From positions 29,156 to 93,155 of the forward strand of contig CANQQE010000011.1 in NCBI GenBank assembly GCA_947625935.1: a stretch of DNA of 64,000 bases, read 5' to 3'. Shown piece after piece: positions 7,588 to 15,591 of this stretch (positions are counted from its first letter, which is position 1; every line of letters begins with the position of its first letter). A model generated the notes under the pieces. That model did not search any database. It had not been told where the DNA came from and saw only the letters and a program-made list of their open reading frames with translations. Both the position numbers and the translations under genes were made by a program. The DNA is from an uncultured Muribaculaceae bacterium. GTDB taxonomy: Bacteria; Bacteroidota; Bacteroidia; Bacteroidales; Muribaculaceae.

Positions 7588-9106
7588 TTCGGCTAAAAAC
7601 TTGGCTTCAAGCCTCGGCTTGTCGATATTGATGATTGTGATGGGTTTCGTGACCCGTAAAATCTTTGTCGATAACGTGGGTGTGGAGTATCTCGGTCTGA
7701 ATGGGTTGTTGCAGAATATTTTGGGAATTATGACGTTGCTCGAAGGCGGTTTTGCGACAAGTGTGGTTTATAATATGTATAAGCCGCTCGCCGAAGATGA
7801 CCGCCCTCGCATATTGGCGTTGTTGCAGCTTTACCGTAAGGTTTACCGTTACATAGCGTGCGGCGTTTTTTTGTGCGGCCTGGCGATTTATCCGTTTATC
7901 GGCTATATAATAAAGGATGCCGATGGATTATCGTATGTCTCCGTGGTATATTTCATCTTTTTGTTCAACTCATTAGTCCAGTATTTCACTGCCTATAAGT
8001 GGTCGATTATCAATGCGAGTCAGAAAAACTATAAACTGACGATGATTAACTTGGTGTATCAGGTGGGGTTGAGTTTAGGAAAAATGGCTATACTCTATTA
8101 CACCAAAAACTACATCTTGTATCTTGTTGTGGAAGCGTTGTTTGGAGTGGGATATAACATAGCGATAGTCCGAAAAGCCAATCAATTATTCCCCTATATT
8201 GTTACCAAAGTAAAATATGCGGTTGAACCTGAAGTTAAGAAAAATATAATCACCAACATGAAGGCATTGTTTCTCCATTCATTGGGAGGATATTTCATGC
8301 ACTCGACCGATAATATTGTTATCTCGGCATTCATTGGGGTTGGAATAATTGGGTTATGGTCAAACTATACACTGTTGACCGGTACGGTGAACACATTTAT
8401 CACACAGACGTTAAATAGTTTCTCGGAAAGCGTGGGGCACCTTATCGCCTCTGAATCGAAACAAAAAGTTTATGAAGTGTTCAAAACAATATTTTTTGTC
8501 AATTTCATTGTAGTATCTATTCCCGTAATTTTGATGTGGGCGACGCTTTCACCCTTTATATCGTGGTGGCTCGGTTCTGAGTATGAGTTGCCGCCAGTGA
8601 TGGTTGGGATTGTACTGGTGAATTTTTATATAGGCAGTATGCGTAGCAGTGCGATGACATTTAAGACAAAGTCGGGTATATTCGTAAAAGACCGCTGGAC
8701 GCCACTTCTTCAAGGTTTGATAAATTTGGCATTGTCGTTGCTTTTGGTGCAGCGTTTCGGTCTGTCCGGAGTACTCGCCGCTACAGGAATCAGCATACTA
8801 AGCATTGGATTTTGGCAGTGGCCTCGGTTGTGTTATAAGTACGCTTTCAACCAACCGTTGAGAAAATATTTTGCCCATTATGCCGCATATACATCAGTCG
8901 GTGTATTGGCGTTATTGTTGTCGATGTGGGTTTGCTCACTTGTGGTGATTGACAATAGATTGCTTAATGTCATATGGCGCGGGGTCGGATCTTTAGCAGT
9001 GGTATTGGCGGTTTATTGGATTGCGTTCAGGCGTACAGAGCCATATCGCGAGCTTATGGTCTATGTCAAGTCTCTGACGGGGCAGTCCAAGCTATCGAAA
9101 TCATAA
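7574..9106 (+). CDS. Wzx-like polysaccharide flippase (MOP superfamily)
   Basis: Predicted lipid-linked oligosaccharide flippase of the oligosaccharide/polysaccharide transporter family, moving undecaprenyl-linked repeat units across the inner membrane. About 510 residues with many hydrophobic helices, beginning with the typical N-terminal pattern of a basic turn then LGLSILMIVMGFVTRKIFVDNVG. The ATG at 7574 overlaps the end of the GH88/105-like gene; a TTG 6 bases earlier is less likely. This is the last gene of the overlapping operon. No separate Wzy-type polymerase or chain-length regulator is visible in the cluster, so those functions must lie elsewhere or be unnecessary. Confidence 0.85.
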   Translation: MRTLNSAKNLASSLGLSILMIVMGFVTRKIFVDNVGVEYLGLNGLLQNILGIMTLLEGGFATSVVYNMYKPLAEDDRPRILALLQLYRKVYRYIACGVFLCGLAIYPFIGYIIKDADGLSYVSVVYFIFLFNSLVQYFTAYKWSIINASQKNYKLTMINLVYQVGLSLGKMAILYYTKNYILYLVVEALFGVGYNIAIVRKANQLFPYIVTKVKYAVEPEVKKNIITNMKALFLHSLGGYFMHSTDNIVISAFIGVGIIGLWSNYTLLTGTVNTFITQTLNSFSESVGHLIASESKQKVYEVFKTIFFVNFIVVSIPVILMWATLSPFISWWLGSEYELPPVMVGIVLVNFYIGSMRSSAMTFKTKSGIFVKDRWTPLLQGLINLALSLLLVQRFGLSGVLAATGISILSIGFWQWPRLCYKYAFNQPLRKYFAHYAAYTSVGVLALLLSMWVCSLVVIDNRLLNVIWRGVGSLAVVLAVYWIAFRRTEPYRELMVYVKSLTGQSKLSKS

Positions 9107-9144
9107 AAATTGTATATGATGGTGGGGGATGGCGGGAAATTGTG

Positions 9145-9152
9145 TAATTTTG
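9145..9152 (+). promoter_or_regulatory. Bacteroidetes -7 box (TAATTTTG)
   Basis: TAATTTTG fits TAnnTTTG and lies about 30 bases before the BI-1 start. No clear TTTG -33 box was found at the usual spacing. Confidence 0.6.
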
Positions 9153-9182
9153 TAATGGATTAATTTTAATTGAATTAGAGAT

Positions 9183-9884
9183 ATGTTAGACAACTATTCT
9201 TCTTCATCGTTTCAGCAGAGCCTTGACGAGCATGTGTCGGCAGTGATGAAACGTGTTTATGTCAAGATGACCCTGGCGCTTGTCGTCACGGCGTTTGTGG
9301 CTCTTTTCTGTGCCAATTCATACGCTTATCTTGAGTTTATGCTCACTCATTCATGGGCTATGTGGGTGCTGATGCTTGCCGAGCTTGGCATAGTGATCGG
9401 TGTGTCGTCGGGAATCAGTAAGCTGACCTCGCCTGTGGCGGCGTTGCTATTTTATATTTTCGCTATTGTCAACGGGCTGGCTCTCGCCCCGATATTTGTC
9501 ATCTACACGGGTACTTCGATCGCCAAGACGTTTTTCATCACGGCGGGTACGTTCGGTGCCATGAGCGTCTATGGATATTTCACATCCAAAGATCTCTCAA
9601 AAATGGGTTCGTTCCTGTTCATGGCCTTAATCGGGCTCGTGATTTGCACAATAGTGAATCTGTTTATGAAAAGCGACACCATGGGTTGGATCATCTCAGG
9701 CGCGGGTGTGTTGATTTTCATCGGTCTGACTGCCTGGGACACTCAGCAGATCAAGCGTATGGCCATGGCTTCGCCTGAGTTCTCGGACGGTCGTCTGGCC
9801 ACTTTGGGCGCGCTGTCGCTTTATCTTGACTTCATCAACCTGTTCCTCTATCTGTTGAGATTTTTCGGCTCCTCAAGAGACTAA
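9183..9884 (+). CDS. Bax inhibitor-1/YccA family membrane protein
   Basis: A 233-residue integral membrane protein with about seven hydrophobic helices, matching the BI-1/YbhL-YccA family. The N-terminal cytoplasmic stretch LDEHVSAVMKRVYVKMTLAL, the TAGTFGAMSVYGYFTSKDLS region, and the C-terminal TAWDTQQIKRM and ALSLYLDFINLFLYLLR are characteristic. Family members are linked to pH-sensitive calcium leak and to modulation of membrane proteases in other bacteria; the role here is not known. It has its own predicted promoter and a terminator directly downstream, so it is probably monocistronic. Confidence 0.92.
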   Translation: MLDNYSSSSFQQSLDEHVSAVMKRVYVKMTLALVVTAFVALFCANSYAYLEFMLTHSWAMWVLMLAELGIVIGVSSGISKLTSPVAALLFYIFAIVNGLALAPIFVIYTGTSIAKTFFITAGTFGAMSVYGYFTSKDLSKMGSFLFMALIGLVICTIVNLFMKSDTMGWIISGAGVLIFIGLTAWDTQQIKRMAMASPEFSDGRLATLGALSLYLDFINLFLYLLRFFGSSRD

Positions 9885-9908
9885 AAATAGATTTAAAACA
9901 TATACACG

Positions 9909-9945
9909 AAGGGGCCCTGTGAAAAAGCCGGGGCCTCTTTGTTTT
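9909..9945 (+). terminator. Rho-independent terminator after the BI-1 gene
   Basis: Bases 9909-9917 pair with 9931-9939 (9 bp, one G-T wobble, mostly G/C) around a 13-base A-rich loop, followed by TGTTTTATC. It separates the BI-1 gene from the MATE gene. Confidence 0.7.
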
Positions 9946-9958
9946 ATCTTCTGTTGCC

Positions 9959-11314
9959 ATGCAGCGCTTTTGGGAAAATTATAAATCGGATTATAAGAAG
10001 ATATTGAAGCTTGGGTTGCCGATTCTGATCGGTCAGCTCGGTATGATTGTTGTCGGTTTCGCCGACAATATCATGGTGGGGCGTTATTCGACGGCGGCTT
10101 TGGCATCGGCCTCGTTGGTCAACAATCTGTTCAACGTGGCCATTTTCGCCTGTCTCGGTTTCACTTATGGGCTTACGCCGCTAATCGGAGCTTTGTATGC
10201 GCAGAAACGCGACGGGGCGATTGGCTCGCTTTTGAAGAACGGTTTGCTGCTCAACACGTTTTTTTCGATAGGTGTCATCCTGATTATGGGTGTCATCTAC
10301 CTTAATTTGGAGCGGATGGGGCAGCCTGAGGAGCTTATGCCCCTAATAAAGCCCTATTATCTTATTTATCTTGCTGGTTTGCTTCCCGTGGCGTTGTTCA
10401 ACGTGTACGCCCAATGGGCCTATGCCATCAACCGTACGCAGATGCCGATGTGGATAATCCTGTCGGCCAACCTGCTCAATGTCGCAGGTAACTATATGCT
10501 GATTTACGGTCACTGCGGCTTCCCCGAGCTGGGCTTGACCGGCGCCGGGATAAGCACTTTCGTCGCGCGCTGGCTGTCGGCGTTCATGATTATGGGAGTG
10601 TTCTTCTTCATGAAGCGTTTCAGGGGGTATAGCGCGGGATTCTTGTCGGGGCGCATTAACGGCGAGGAGATGGGGCGCGTCAACCGCACGTCGTGGCCGG
10701 TGTCGATCCAGATGGTTTTCGAGTCGGGGTCGTTCACGTTTGCCGCCGTTATGGCAGGATGGCTTGGCGCTGTCCCGTTAGCTGCGTTTCAGATTATAGT
10801 GATTACCGGCACGCTCGGTTTTTGTGTCTATTACAGCATGGCGTCGGCTGTATCGGTGCTTGTTTCCAACGCCGCCGGTAGGGCCGACCGCCACGGGATG
10901 AGGAAAGTGGCGTTCGCCGGATACCATATAATGCTCACGCTGGCATCGGTTTCGTCGTTGATTTTCCTCCTTTTCGAGCATAAGATGATTGAGGCGTTCA
11001 CTGAGGATGCGGCGGTGATAGCGACAACTATGACGCTGATATTTCCGTTGGTGCTGTATCAACTTGGCGATGCCACGCAGATTACCTTTGCCAACGCTTT
11101 GCGGGGGACGTCGCGGGTGGCTCCGATGATCTGGATCGCGGGGGTGAGCTATGTCGCGGTGGGATTGCCCGCCACCTATATCCTCGGATTCCCCGCCGGG
11201 TTAGGCATTTATGGGATTCTGCTCAGTTTCTCTGTGTCGCTGTTTCTCGCCGCGGGGTTGTTTCTTTGGCAGTTCATGCGAGTCACTTCGGCAGGGAGGT
11301 CAATAGTGGAATGA
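9959..11314 (+). CDS. MATE family efflux transporter (NorM-like)
   Basis: A 451-residue inner-membrane protein with about twelve hydrophobic helices in two repeats. The N-terminal segment KLGLPILIGQLGMIVVGFADNIMVG is the hallmark of NorM-type multidrug and toxin extrusion proteins, which exchange cationic drugs or dyes for Na+ or H+. The second repeat opens with RTSWPVSIQMVFESG. The substrate cannot be read from sequence. Its 3' end overlaps the convergent nucleoside-kinase-like gene by 15 bases, so the two transcripts are antisense at their ends and no terminator separates them. Confidence 0.92.
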   Translation: MQRFWENYKSDYKKILKLGLPILIGQLGMIVVGFADNIMVGRYSTAALASASLVNNLFNVAIFACLGFTYGLTPLIGALYAQKRDGAIGSLLKNGLLLNTFFSIGVILIMGVIYLNLERMGQPEELMPLIKPYYLIYLAGLLPVALFNVYAQWAYAINRTQMPMWIILSANLLNVAGNYMLIYGHCGFPELGLTGAGISTFVARWLSAFMIMGVFFFMKRFRGYSAGFLSGRINGEEMGRVNRTSWPVSIQMVFESGSFTFAAVMAGWLGAVPLAAFQIIVITGTLGFCVYYSMASAVSVLVSNAAGRADRHGMRKVAFAGYHIMLTLASVSSLIFLLFEHKMIEAFTEDAAVIATTMTLIFPLVLYQLGDATQITFANALRGTSRVAPMIWIAGVSYVAVGLPATYILGFPAGLGIYGILLSFSVSLFLAAGLFLWQFMRVTSAGRSIVE

Positions 11315-12970
11315 TGAGCCGCCGAGAAATTCGCGCAGGAGTGACGTGGGGGGAATCATGCGGTCGCCTATTGCGGAGAAGTAACCGAGGAAACATAGCA
11401 GCCGATAGGCTTCGCCATATTCAGGCACGTCGTGGGGGACGTTGCGCAGTATCTCCTCGCCGTATTCCTTCATTACCCCAAGTTCGAATATCAGTGACGA
11501 GTTGAAAGTGGCGTCGGCGTTTTCCTGATAGGGGAATATCCATTTTTCCTCGCCTCGGCGTACGCTTGGCCATCGGCGTATGGTCTCGTCGGCTGAAACG
11601 CCGCGATATTTATGGTCGCGTATTATGCGCCGCAGCAGGCGGTTGTCGGTCGTCGGCACCCAGTTGTGATCGTCAATCGACAGGGTGGTCAGTGCCGAGA
11701 CGTAGACACGGTATTTCATGCGTTCCTCGATGTGGGCTGTCAGCTCAGGATTCAGGCCGTGGATTCCCTCGATAAGCAAAACAGATCCGGGAGTCAGCTT
11801 GATTTTGTTGCCTTTGTACTGCCTTTTGCCGAGTTCAAAATTATAATAGGGCAGTTCCACTTCCTCACCGGCTATCAGGGCGTTGAGGTCGCGGTTGAAC
11901 TGTTCGAGGTCGAGAGCGTAGAGCGATTCGTAGTCGTAGTCGCCCTCTGCGTCGCGGGGAGTGTCCTCGCGGTTGACGAAATAGTCGTCGAGCGAAATCA
12001 TCTGTGGCACGAGCAGGTTTGTCATCAACTGTATGGCCAGACGTTTGCAAGTCGTGGTCTTGCCCGATGACGAGGGGCCGGCTATCAGTACAACGCGCGC
12101 GCCGCCCTGATTGTAGCGTGCGGTTATTTCGTCGGATATGCGAGCTATTTTTTTGTCGTGCAGCGCTTCGGCGACGTTGATAAGGAGGTCGGTGCGTCCC
12201 TCGGCGACGGCCTCGTTTAGCTCGCCGACGTTTTTGACGCCGATTATGTCGTTGAACCTCAGGTGCTCTGTGAACGCCCCGTACATCTTTTCCTGCGGCA
12301 GCGGCCGGGGTGTAACCTCCGGGTTTTCTTTGTCGATGCCGAGCAGGAGCATACCCTCTTTGTATGGTATGAGGTCAAACACGCTTAGTGCGCCCGTCGA
12401 CGGTGCGAGGTTGCCGTAATAGCTGTCGCAGAGGTCGCCGAGTCGGTAGTAGACGGTGTATAATGAATGCGTTGAGCGCAGCAGCTTCACTTTGTCGTGC
12501 AGACCCTGACGCTCGAAAATCTTTATGACATCAGATGTCAGCCGTTCTTTCCGTTCAAACTTGATGTCGGCTTCCACAAGCCGTCGCATTTCATCGCGTA
12601 GTTTCTCGACGACGGTTCCATCCACTTCAGGAGTGCCCCACAGACGGCAGTAGTAGCCGTGGGATATGGAGTGCTCGATGCGTAGGGTAGAGCCGGGAAA
12701 GAGGTTGTTGACGGCTTTGTAGAGCATCATGCAGAGCGAACGCACATAGACGCGCATCCCTGACGCGCTCGTGGCCGGGAGAAATTCGACCTGTTTGGGC
12801 GCGAACACGGGGTACTGCAAATCCTCAGTCTTGTTATTGACACGGGCGCATATGGGTTCTATGCCGATTCGGTCGGCTATGCGCGCGTAGATGTCGCTCA
12901 GTGTCTCGCCTCCCTCAACAGGGATGTATTCCCCGATGTTTTTGCAGTATATTTTAAGTTGTTTGCTCAT
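11300..12970 (-). CDS. TGS-domain/uridine-kinase-like P-loop protein
   Basis: A 556-residue cytoplasmic protein of a family common in Bacteroidetes and Firmicutes. The N-terminal region resembles the TGS plus threonyl-tRNA-synthetase editing-like region (KIYCKNIGEYIPVEGGETL). It is followed by a uridine/phosphoribulokinase-type P-loop (GPSSSGKTTT, about residues 295-304), then SLDDYFVNREDTPRD and IEGIHGLNPEL. Such proteins are generally annotated as nucleoside kinases, but the true substrate is unsettled. The start overlaps the preceding LPS-kinase-like gene by 4 bp, making it the last cistron of a three-gene leftward operon with envelope-glycan genes. Confidence 0.85.
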   Translation of the reverse strand: MSKQLKIYCKNIGEYIPVEGGETLSDIYARIADRIGIEPICARVNNKTEDLQYPVFAPKQVEFLPATSASGMRVYVRSLCMMLYKAVNNLFPGSTLRIEHSISHGYYCRLWGTPEVDGTVVEKLRDEMRRLVEADIKFERKERLTSDVIKIFERQGLHDKVKLLRSTHSLYTVYYRLGDLCDSYYGNLAPSTGALSVFDLIPYKEGMLLLGIDKENPEVTPRPLPQEKMYGAFTEHLRFNDIIGVKNVGELNEAVAEGRTDLLINVAEALHDKKIARISDEITARYNQGGARVVLIAGPSSSGKTTTCKRLAIQLMTNLLVPQMISLDDYFVNREDTPRDAEGDYDYESLYALDLEQFNRDLNALIAGEEVELPYYNFELGKRQYKGNKIKLTPGSVLLIEGIHGLNPELTAHIEERMKYRVYVSALTTLSIDDHNWVPTTDNRLLRRIIRDHKYRGVSADETIRRWPSVRRGEEKWIFPYQENADATFNSSLIFELGVMKEYGEEILRNVPHDVPEYGEAYRLLCFLGYFSAIGDRMIPPTSLLREFLGGSSFHY

Positions 12971-13749
12971 TTTTTCTTAGTCTCTTTCCTCAGGTGTAGT
13001 TTTGTTAGCAGTCGTTTTAAGAAACGTTTTCGCCGCTGCAATCGTTCATAGTCGGCCAGCCTTGACAAGGCTTCGGCTTCCATAGCGGCGGGGTCGGTGC
13101 CGGCTTCCATGGCGTAATATCGGGCGAGAGCCGTGAGTTGGTCGCGGTTGAGGCTCAACGCCCGGAAGTTGCGCATGAGCTTGTCTCGGTCATCGACATC
13201 AAATTCCATGCGGTTCACGTCGACATAGTGGAATGTGTAGCCGCCGTCGGATTTCCGGGTGTAGAGAATGTTGCCCGGTGAGTAATCTTTGTTGAACACC
13301 TTGGCGCGGTGGAGTTTCACCATTTCGGCGGCGAGGGCTTTCAGCAGTGTGTCGGCATCAGGCTTCTGGTCGCAGTAACGCATATTCTCGCTTGGCAGAT
13401 AAAGGCAGGTGTAGTAGCTGCGCCTGAGCCGCCCCCCTTTTCGCTCCTCGCTATATCCCACCGGGGCTGGGGAGTGGAATCCCAGCTCGTTGAGGCGCGA
13501 GGCGTTTTCAAATGACCTTCGGGCCTTGCTTTTGCGGAATGTGGTGTAGACCCATGAGTTTATCAGTTTCGGCTTGTGGAATGCTTTGACCGTCAAGTCA
13601 ACTCCCCGGTAAGTGAAGCGGTAGACTGTGTTGCGCCGTCCGCCATAGATGATTTCAGCATTGGCCGGTGCGCCGTTTTCAGCGATTTTGGCCACGATGT
13701 CATTGATTTCGGCGAAGTCGAGGTTGGTGACGACTATGTTTTGTGACAT
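12967..13749 (-). CDS. Lipopolysaccharide core kinase-like protein (WaaP/RfaY/InaA type)
   Basis: A 260-residue protein of the Kdo/heptose kinase superfamily, which phosphorylates inner-core LPS sugars on the cytoplasmic face of the inner membrane. Seen are an N-terminal YRFTYRGVDLTVKAFHKP region with the ATP-binding Lys, a catalytic-loop equivalent KDYSPGNILY (about residues 151-160, with Asp and Asn present) and a metal-binding Asp in YVDVNRMEF. The C-terminus is basic. It follows the core-type glycosyltransferase after only 2 bp, supporting a joint role in LPS core assembly. The exact sugar phosphorylated is inference. Confidence 0.82.
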   Translation of the reverse strand: MSQNIVVTNLDFAEINDIVAKIAENGAPANAEIIYGGRRNTVYRFTYRGVDLTVKAFHKPKLINSWVYTTFRKSKARRSFENASRLNELGFHSPAPVGYSEERKGGRLRRSYYTCLYLPSENMRYCDQKPDADTLLKALAAEMVKLHRAKVFNKDYSPGNILYTRKSDGGYTFHYVDVNRMEFDVDDRDKLMRNFRALSLNRDQLTALARYYAMEAGTDPAAMEAEALSRLADYERLQRRKRFLKRLLTKLHLRKETKKK

Positions 13750-13751
13750 GG

Positions 13752-14516
13752 TCAGTTGTGTTTATTCTTTAATATACGTCGGGCGAGCCTGTAGGATATG
13801 ACGGTCGAGCGGAAGCATTCCCGGCTTATGGCTCTTCCCTCAGGGCCGTCGAGAATCGCGCCTCGGCCTATGAAACAGCCAATGAAGTCGCGGAACCCGT
13901 TGACCAACGGTGCTATGGGGGAGATTGAATCGTTGTTGGCTGCGAGCACGCGCCCGCGTATGGCGGCCTGCATGGCCTGCGTGCGGTGGTAGTCGTCGGG
14001 GGTGTCGCAGCGGTAGTGCAGTATGTCGCCCTCGACCAGACATGGCCTCACCGAGTCGGGGAACACGACCTTCTCGCGCACGTCGCGGAGGTTCCAGCTC
14101 GCATAGCTTTTGTCAAATAGACGCGTCTGCAAGTCGGGATACCACCCGGAGTGTCTCACAGGCGTGCCGCAATAGAAGTTTAGCCTTGAGAAAGCATAGA
14201 CGCGGTGGGTGAAGCCGTCGGCCTTCAGTTTCATCAGGTTCTTGCGCAGGGCCGGCGACAGCACTTCGTCGGCGTCGATGGCGAGCACATAGCGGTGAGA
14301 TGTCAGCGATGTGGCATACTGTCTTTGCGCCCCATATCCGTGAAACTGCCGTTGGCTGACCTTGCAGCCGCTTCGGCGGCATATATCGACGGTGTCGTCG
14401 GTGGAAAATGAGTCAACAACAATGATCTCGTCGGCGACCCCTTGCAGGGAGCGCAGGCATTGGTCAATCCTCGATTGTTCGTTGCGTGTGATGATTGTGG
14501 CTGAAATCTTAGTCAT
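13752..14516 (-). CDS. Glycosyltransferase family 2, LPS core type (WaaE/KdtX-like)
   Basis: A 254-residue GT2 enzyme with ATIITRNEQSRIDQCL at the N-terminus, VVDSFSTDDT in the nucleotide-binding region and the AIDADE metal-binding motif. This NE-type variant with WYPDLQTRLF resembles beta-1,4-glucosyltransferases acting on LPS inner core. The ATG at 14516 is chosen because it starts at MTKISATIIT and lies downstream of a complete predicted promoter; the upstream frame extension lacks family similarity. First gene of the operon with the LPS-kinase-like and nucleoside-kinase-like genes. Donor sugar unknown. Confidence 0.87.
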   Translation of the reverse strand: MTKISATIITRNEQSRIDQCLRSLQGVADEIIVVDSFSTDDTVDICRRSGCKVSQRQFHGYGAQRQYATSLTSHRYVLAIDADEVLSPALRKNLMKLKADGFTHRVYAFSRLNFYCGTPVRHSGWYPDLQTRLFDKSYASWNLRDVREKVVFPDSVRPCLVEGDILHYRCDTPDDYHRTQAMQAAIRGRVLAANNDSISPIAPLVNGFRDFIGCFIGRGAILDGPEGRAISRECFRSTVISYRLARRILKNKHN

Positions 14517-14552
14517 GGTTTTGTCGGCCAAGTTTGTGACTGGTCTCAATGG

Positions 14553-14584
14553 CAAAGATAGTTGTTTCGGCTCAGTTATACAAA
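14553..14584 (-). promoter_or_regulatory. Complete Bacteroidetes promoter (TTTG-N20-TATCTTTG)
   Basis: On the minus strand, TTTG (14584-14581), a 20-base spacer and TATCTTTG (14560-14553) match the primary sigma factor consensus of Bacteroidetes exactly. It precedes the core-type GT operon by about 37 bases. Confidence 0.8.
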
Positions 14585-14600
14585 CAATCGTCGGGCTTGG

Positions 14601-15326
14601 TCAGCGCCGTGGCATCGAGCGGTATCGGGCTTTGAGAGCGGGGTCGAGGCGTTCGATGGCGTATGAGAGCATCACCCGCGGCATCGCGGGGGCGTGCCGG
14701 TCGAGAAAATCAAGCAACGTGTGCTCGCCGCAATGTTTACCCACCTCGCGCAGCATCCACCCCGTGGCTTTGTGTATGAGCGGGTGGGGGTGGGTCAAGT
14801 AACGCTCCGCTATGCGGAAAGTCTCGTCAGGGTTGCCTGAGCGTATGGCAGGGTGTGTAGCGACGATTGCGATTCGTTGCTCCCAAAGGTTCTTTGACTC
14901 GCTCAGATTGTCGAGTAGGGTAGGGGAGGGGCATAGCGTGAGCCAGTGGCCGAGGATGTATGGGGCCGAAAGGTCCACGAGATCCCAGTTGTTGGCACGG
15001 TGCGCGCACTCTGTGAGATATAAATCGACGATTTCCTTTTTGTCTAAGATATGCTTCCTCTTTTTGTAGCGTGCCACCAATGCGAGTAGCCCCGAAAGCC
15101 GATGCTCATGAATCGGTGACTTTATCATCTCTATAATCGCTTCGGTCGGGGCGTCGGCATATCGTCGGGCTACCGAGCGGTTGTCGGGGACGGTCACTCC
15201 TATAAATATGTCGCCTTCGCCATAATCGCCCGGCCCGGTTTTGAAAAATGATGATAGAATCGCTATCTTCTCAGGACGCGCCAACTCGGCGAGGTCATTT
15301 TTCCAGTTTTCTACTATATTAGTCAT
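14601..15326 (-). CDS. AlkD-like DNA alkylation repair (DNA glycosylase) protein
   Basis: A 241-residue HEAT-like-repeat DNA glycosylase family protein that removes alkylated bases such as N3-methyladenine or N7-methylguanine. The helical repeats read SPIHEHRLSGLLALVARYK, and the RANNWDLVDLSAPYILG segment contains the Trp-Asp pair equivalent to the catalytic Asp region of AlkD; KATGWMLREVGK is the next repeat. The ATG at 15326 is preferred over an upstream TTG at 15335 because a -7 box lies immediately before it. Stands alone on the minus strand. Confidence 0.88.
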   Translation of the reverse strand: MTNIVENWKNDLAELARPEKIAILSSFFKTGPGDYGEGDIFIGVTVPDNRSVARRYADAPTEAIIEMIKSPIHEHRLSGLLALVARYKKRKHILDKKEIVDLYLTECAHRANNWDLVDLSAPYILGHWLTLCPSPTLLDNLSESKNLWEQRIAIVATHPAIRSGNPDETFRIAERYLTHPHPLIHKATGWMLREVGKHCGEHTLLDFLDRHAPAMPRVMLSYAIERLDPALKARYRSMPRR

Positions 15327-15332
15327 AATCAA

Positions 15333-15340
15333 CAAATATA
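15333..15340 (-). promoter_or_regulatory. -7 box TATATTTG very close to the alkD start
   Basis: Minus-strand TATATTTG ends 7 bases before the ATG at 15326, implying an extremely short or absent leader. Confidence 0.5.
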
Positions 15341-15542
15341 GTTAAATTTTTTCACAGTGAGATTCAACTTTTGTCGTACGTCGGGGTGCGTTTTTGTGAA
15401 TTTTGAAATCTCAAGCGGTCGCGTTGTATTATAATTAATTGGTATACAGTGATATATGATGCTTTTTGCGCCCATTGTCTTTCTGTCAGATAATTTTTTG
15501 ATGATCTGACAGGCGGTAGATTAGGGCATAAATCGAAAAAAG

Positions 15543-15573
15543 TTGGAAAAAGAGGAAAGTTGCCGTAACTTTG
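15543..15573 (+). promoter_or_regulatory. Bacteroidetes promoter (gTTG-N20-TAACTTTG)
   Basis: GTTG ending at 15545, a 20-base gap and TAACTTTG at 15566-15573, 18 bases before the start of the SpmA-SpmB fusion gene. The rest of 15341-15542 shows no gene. Confidence 0.7.
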
Positions 15574-15591
15574 ACAATCTAAAATCGCATT

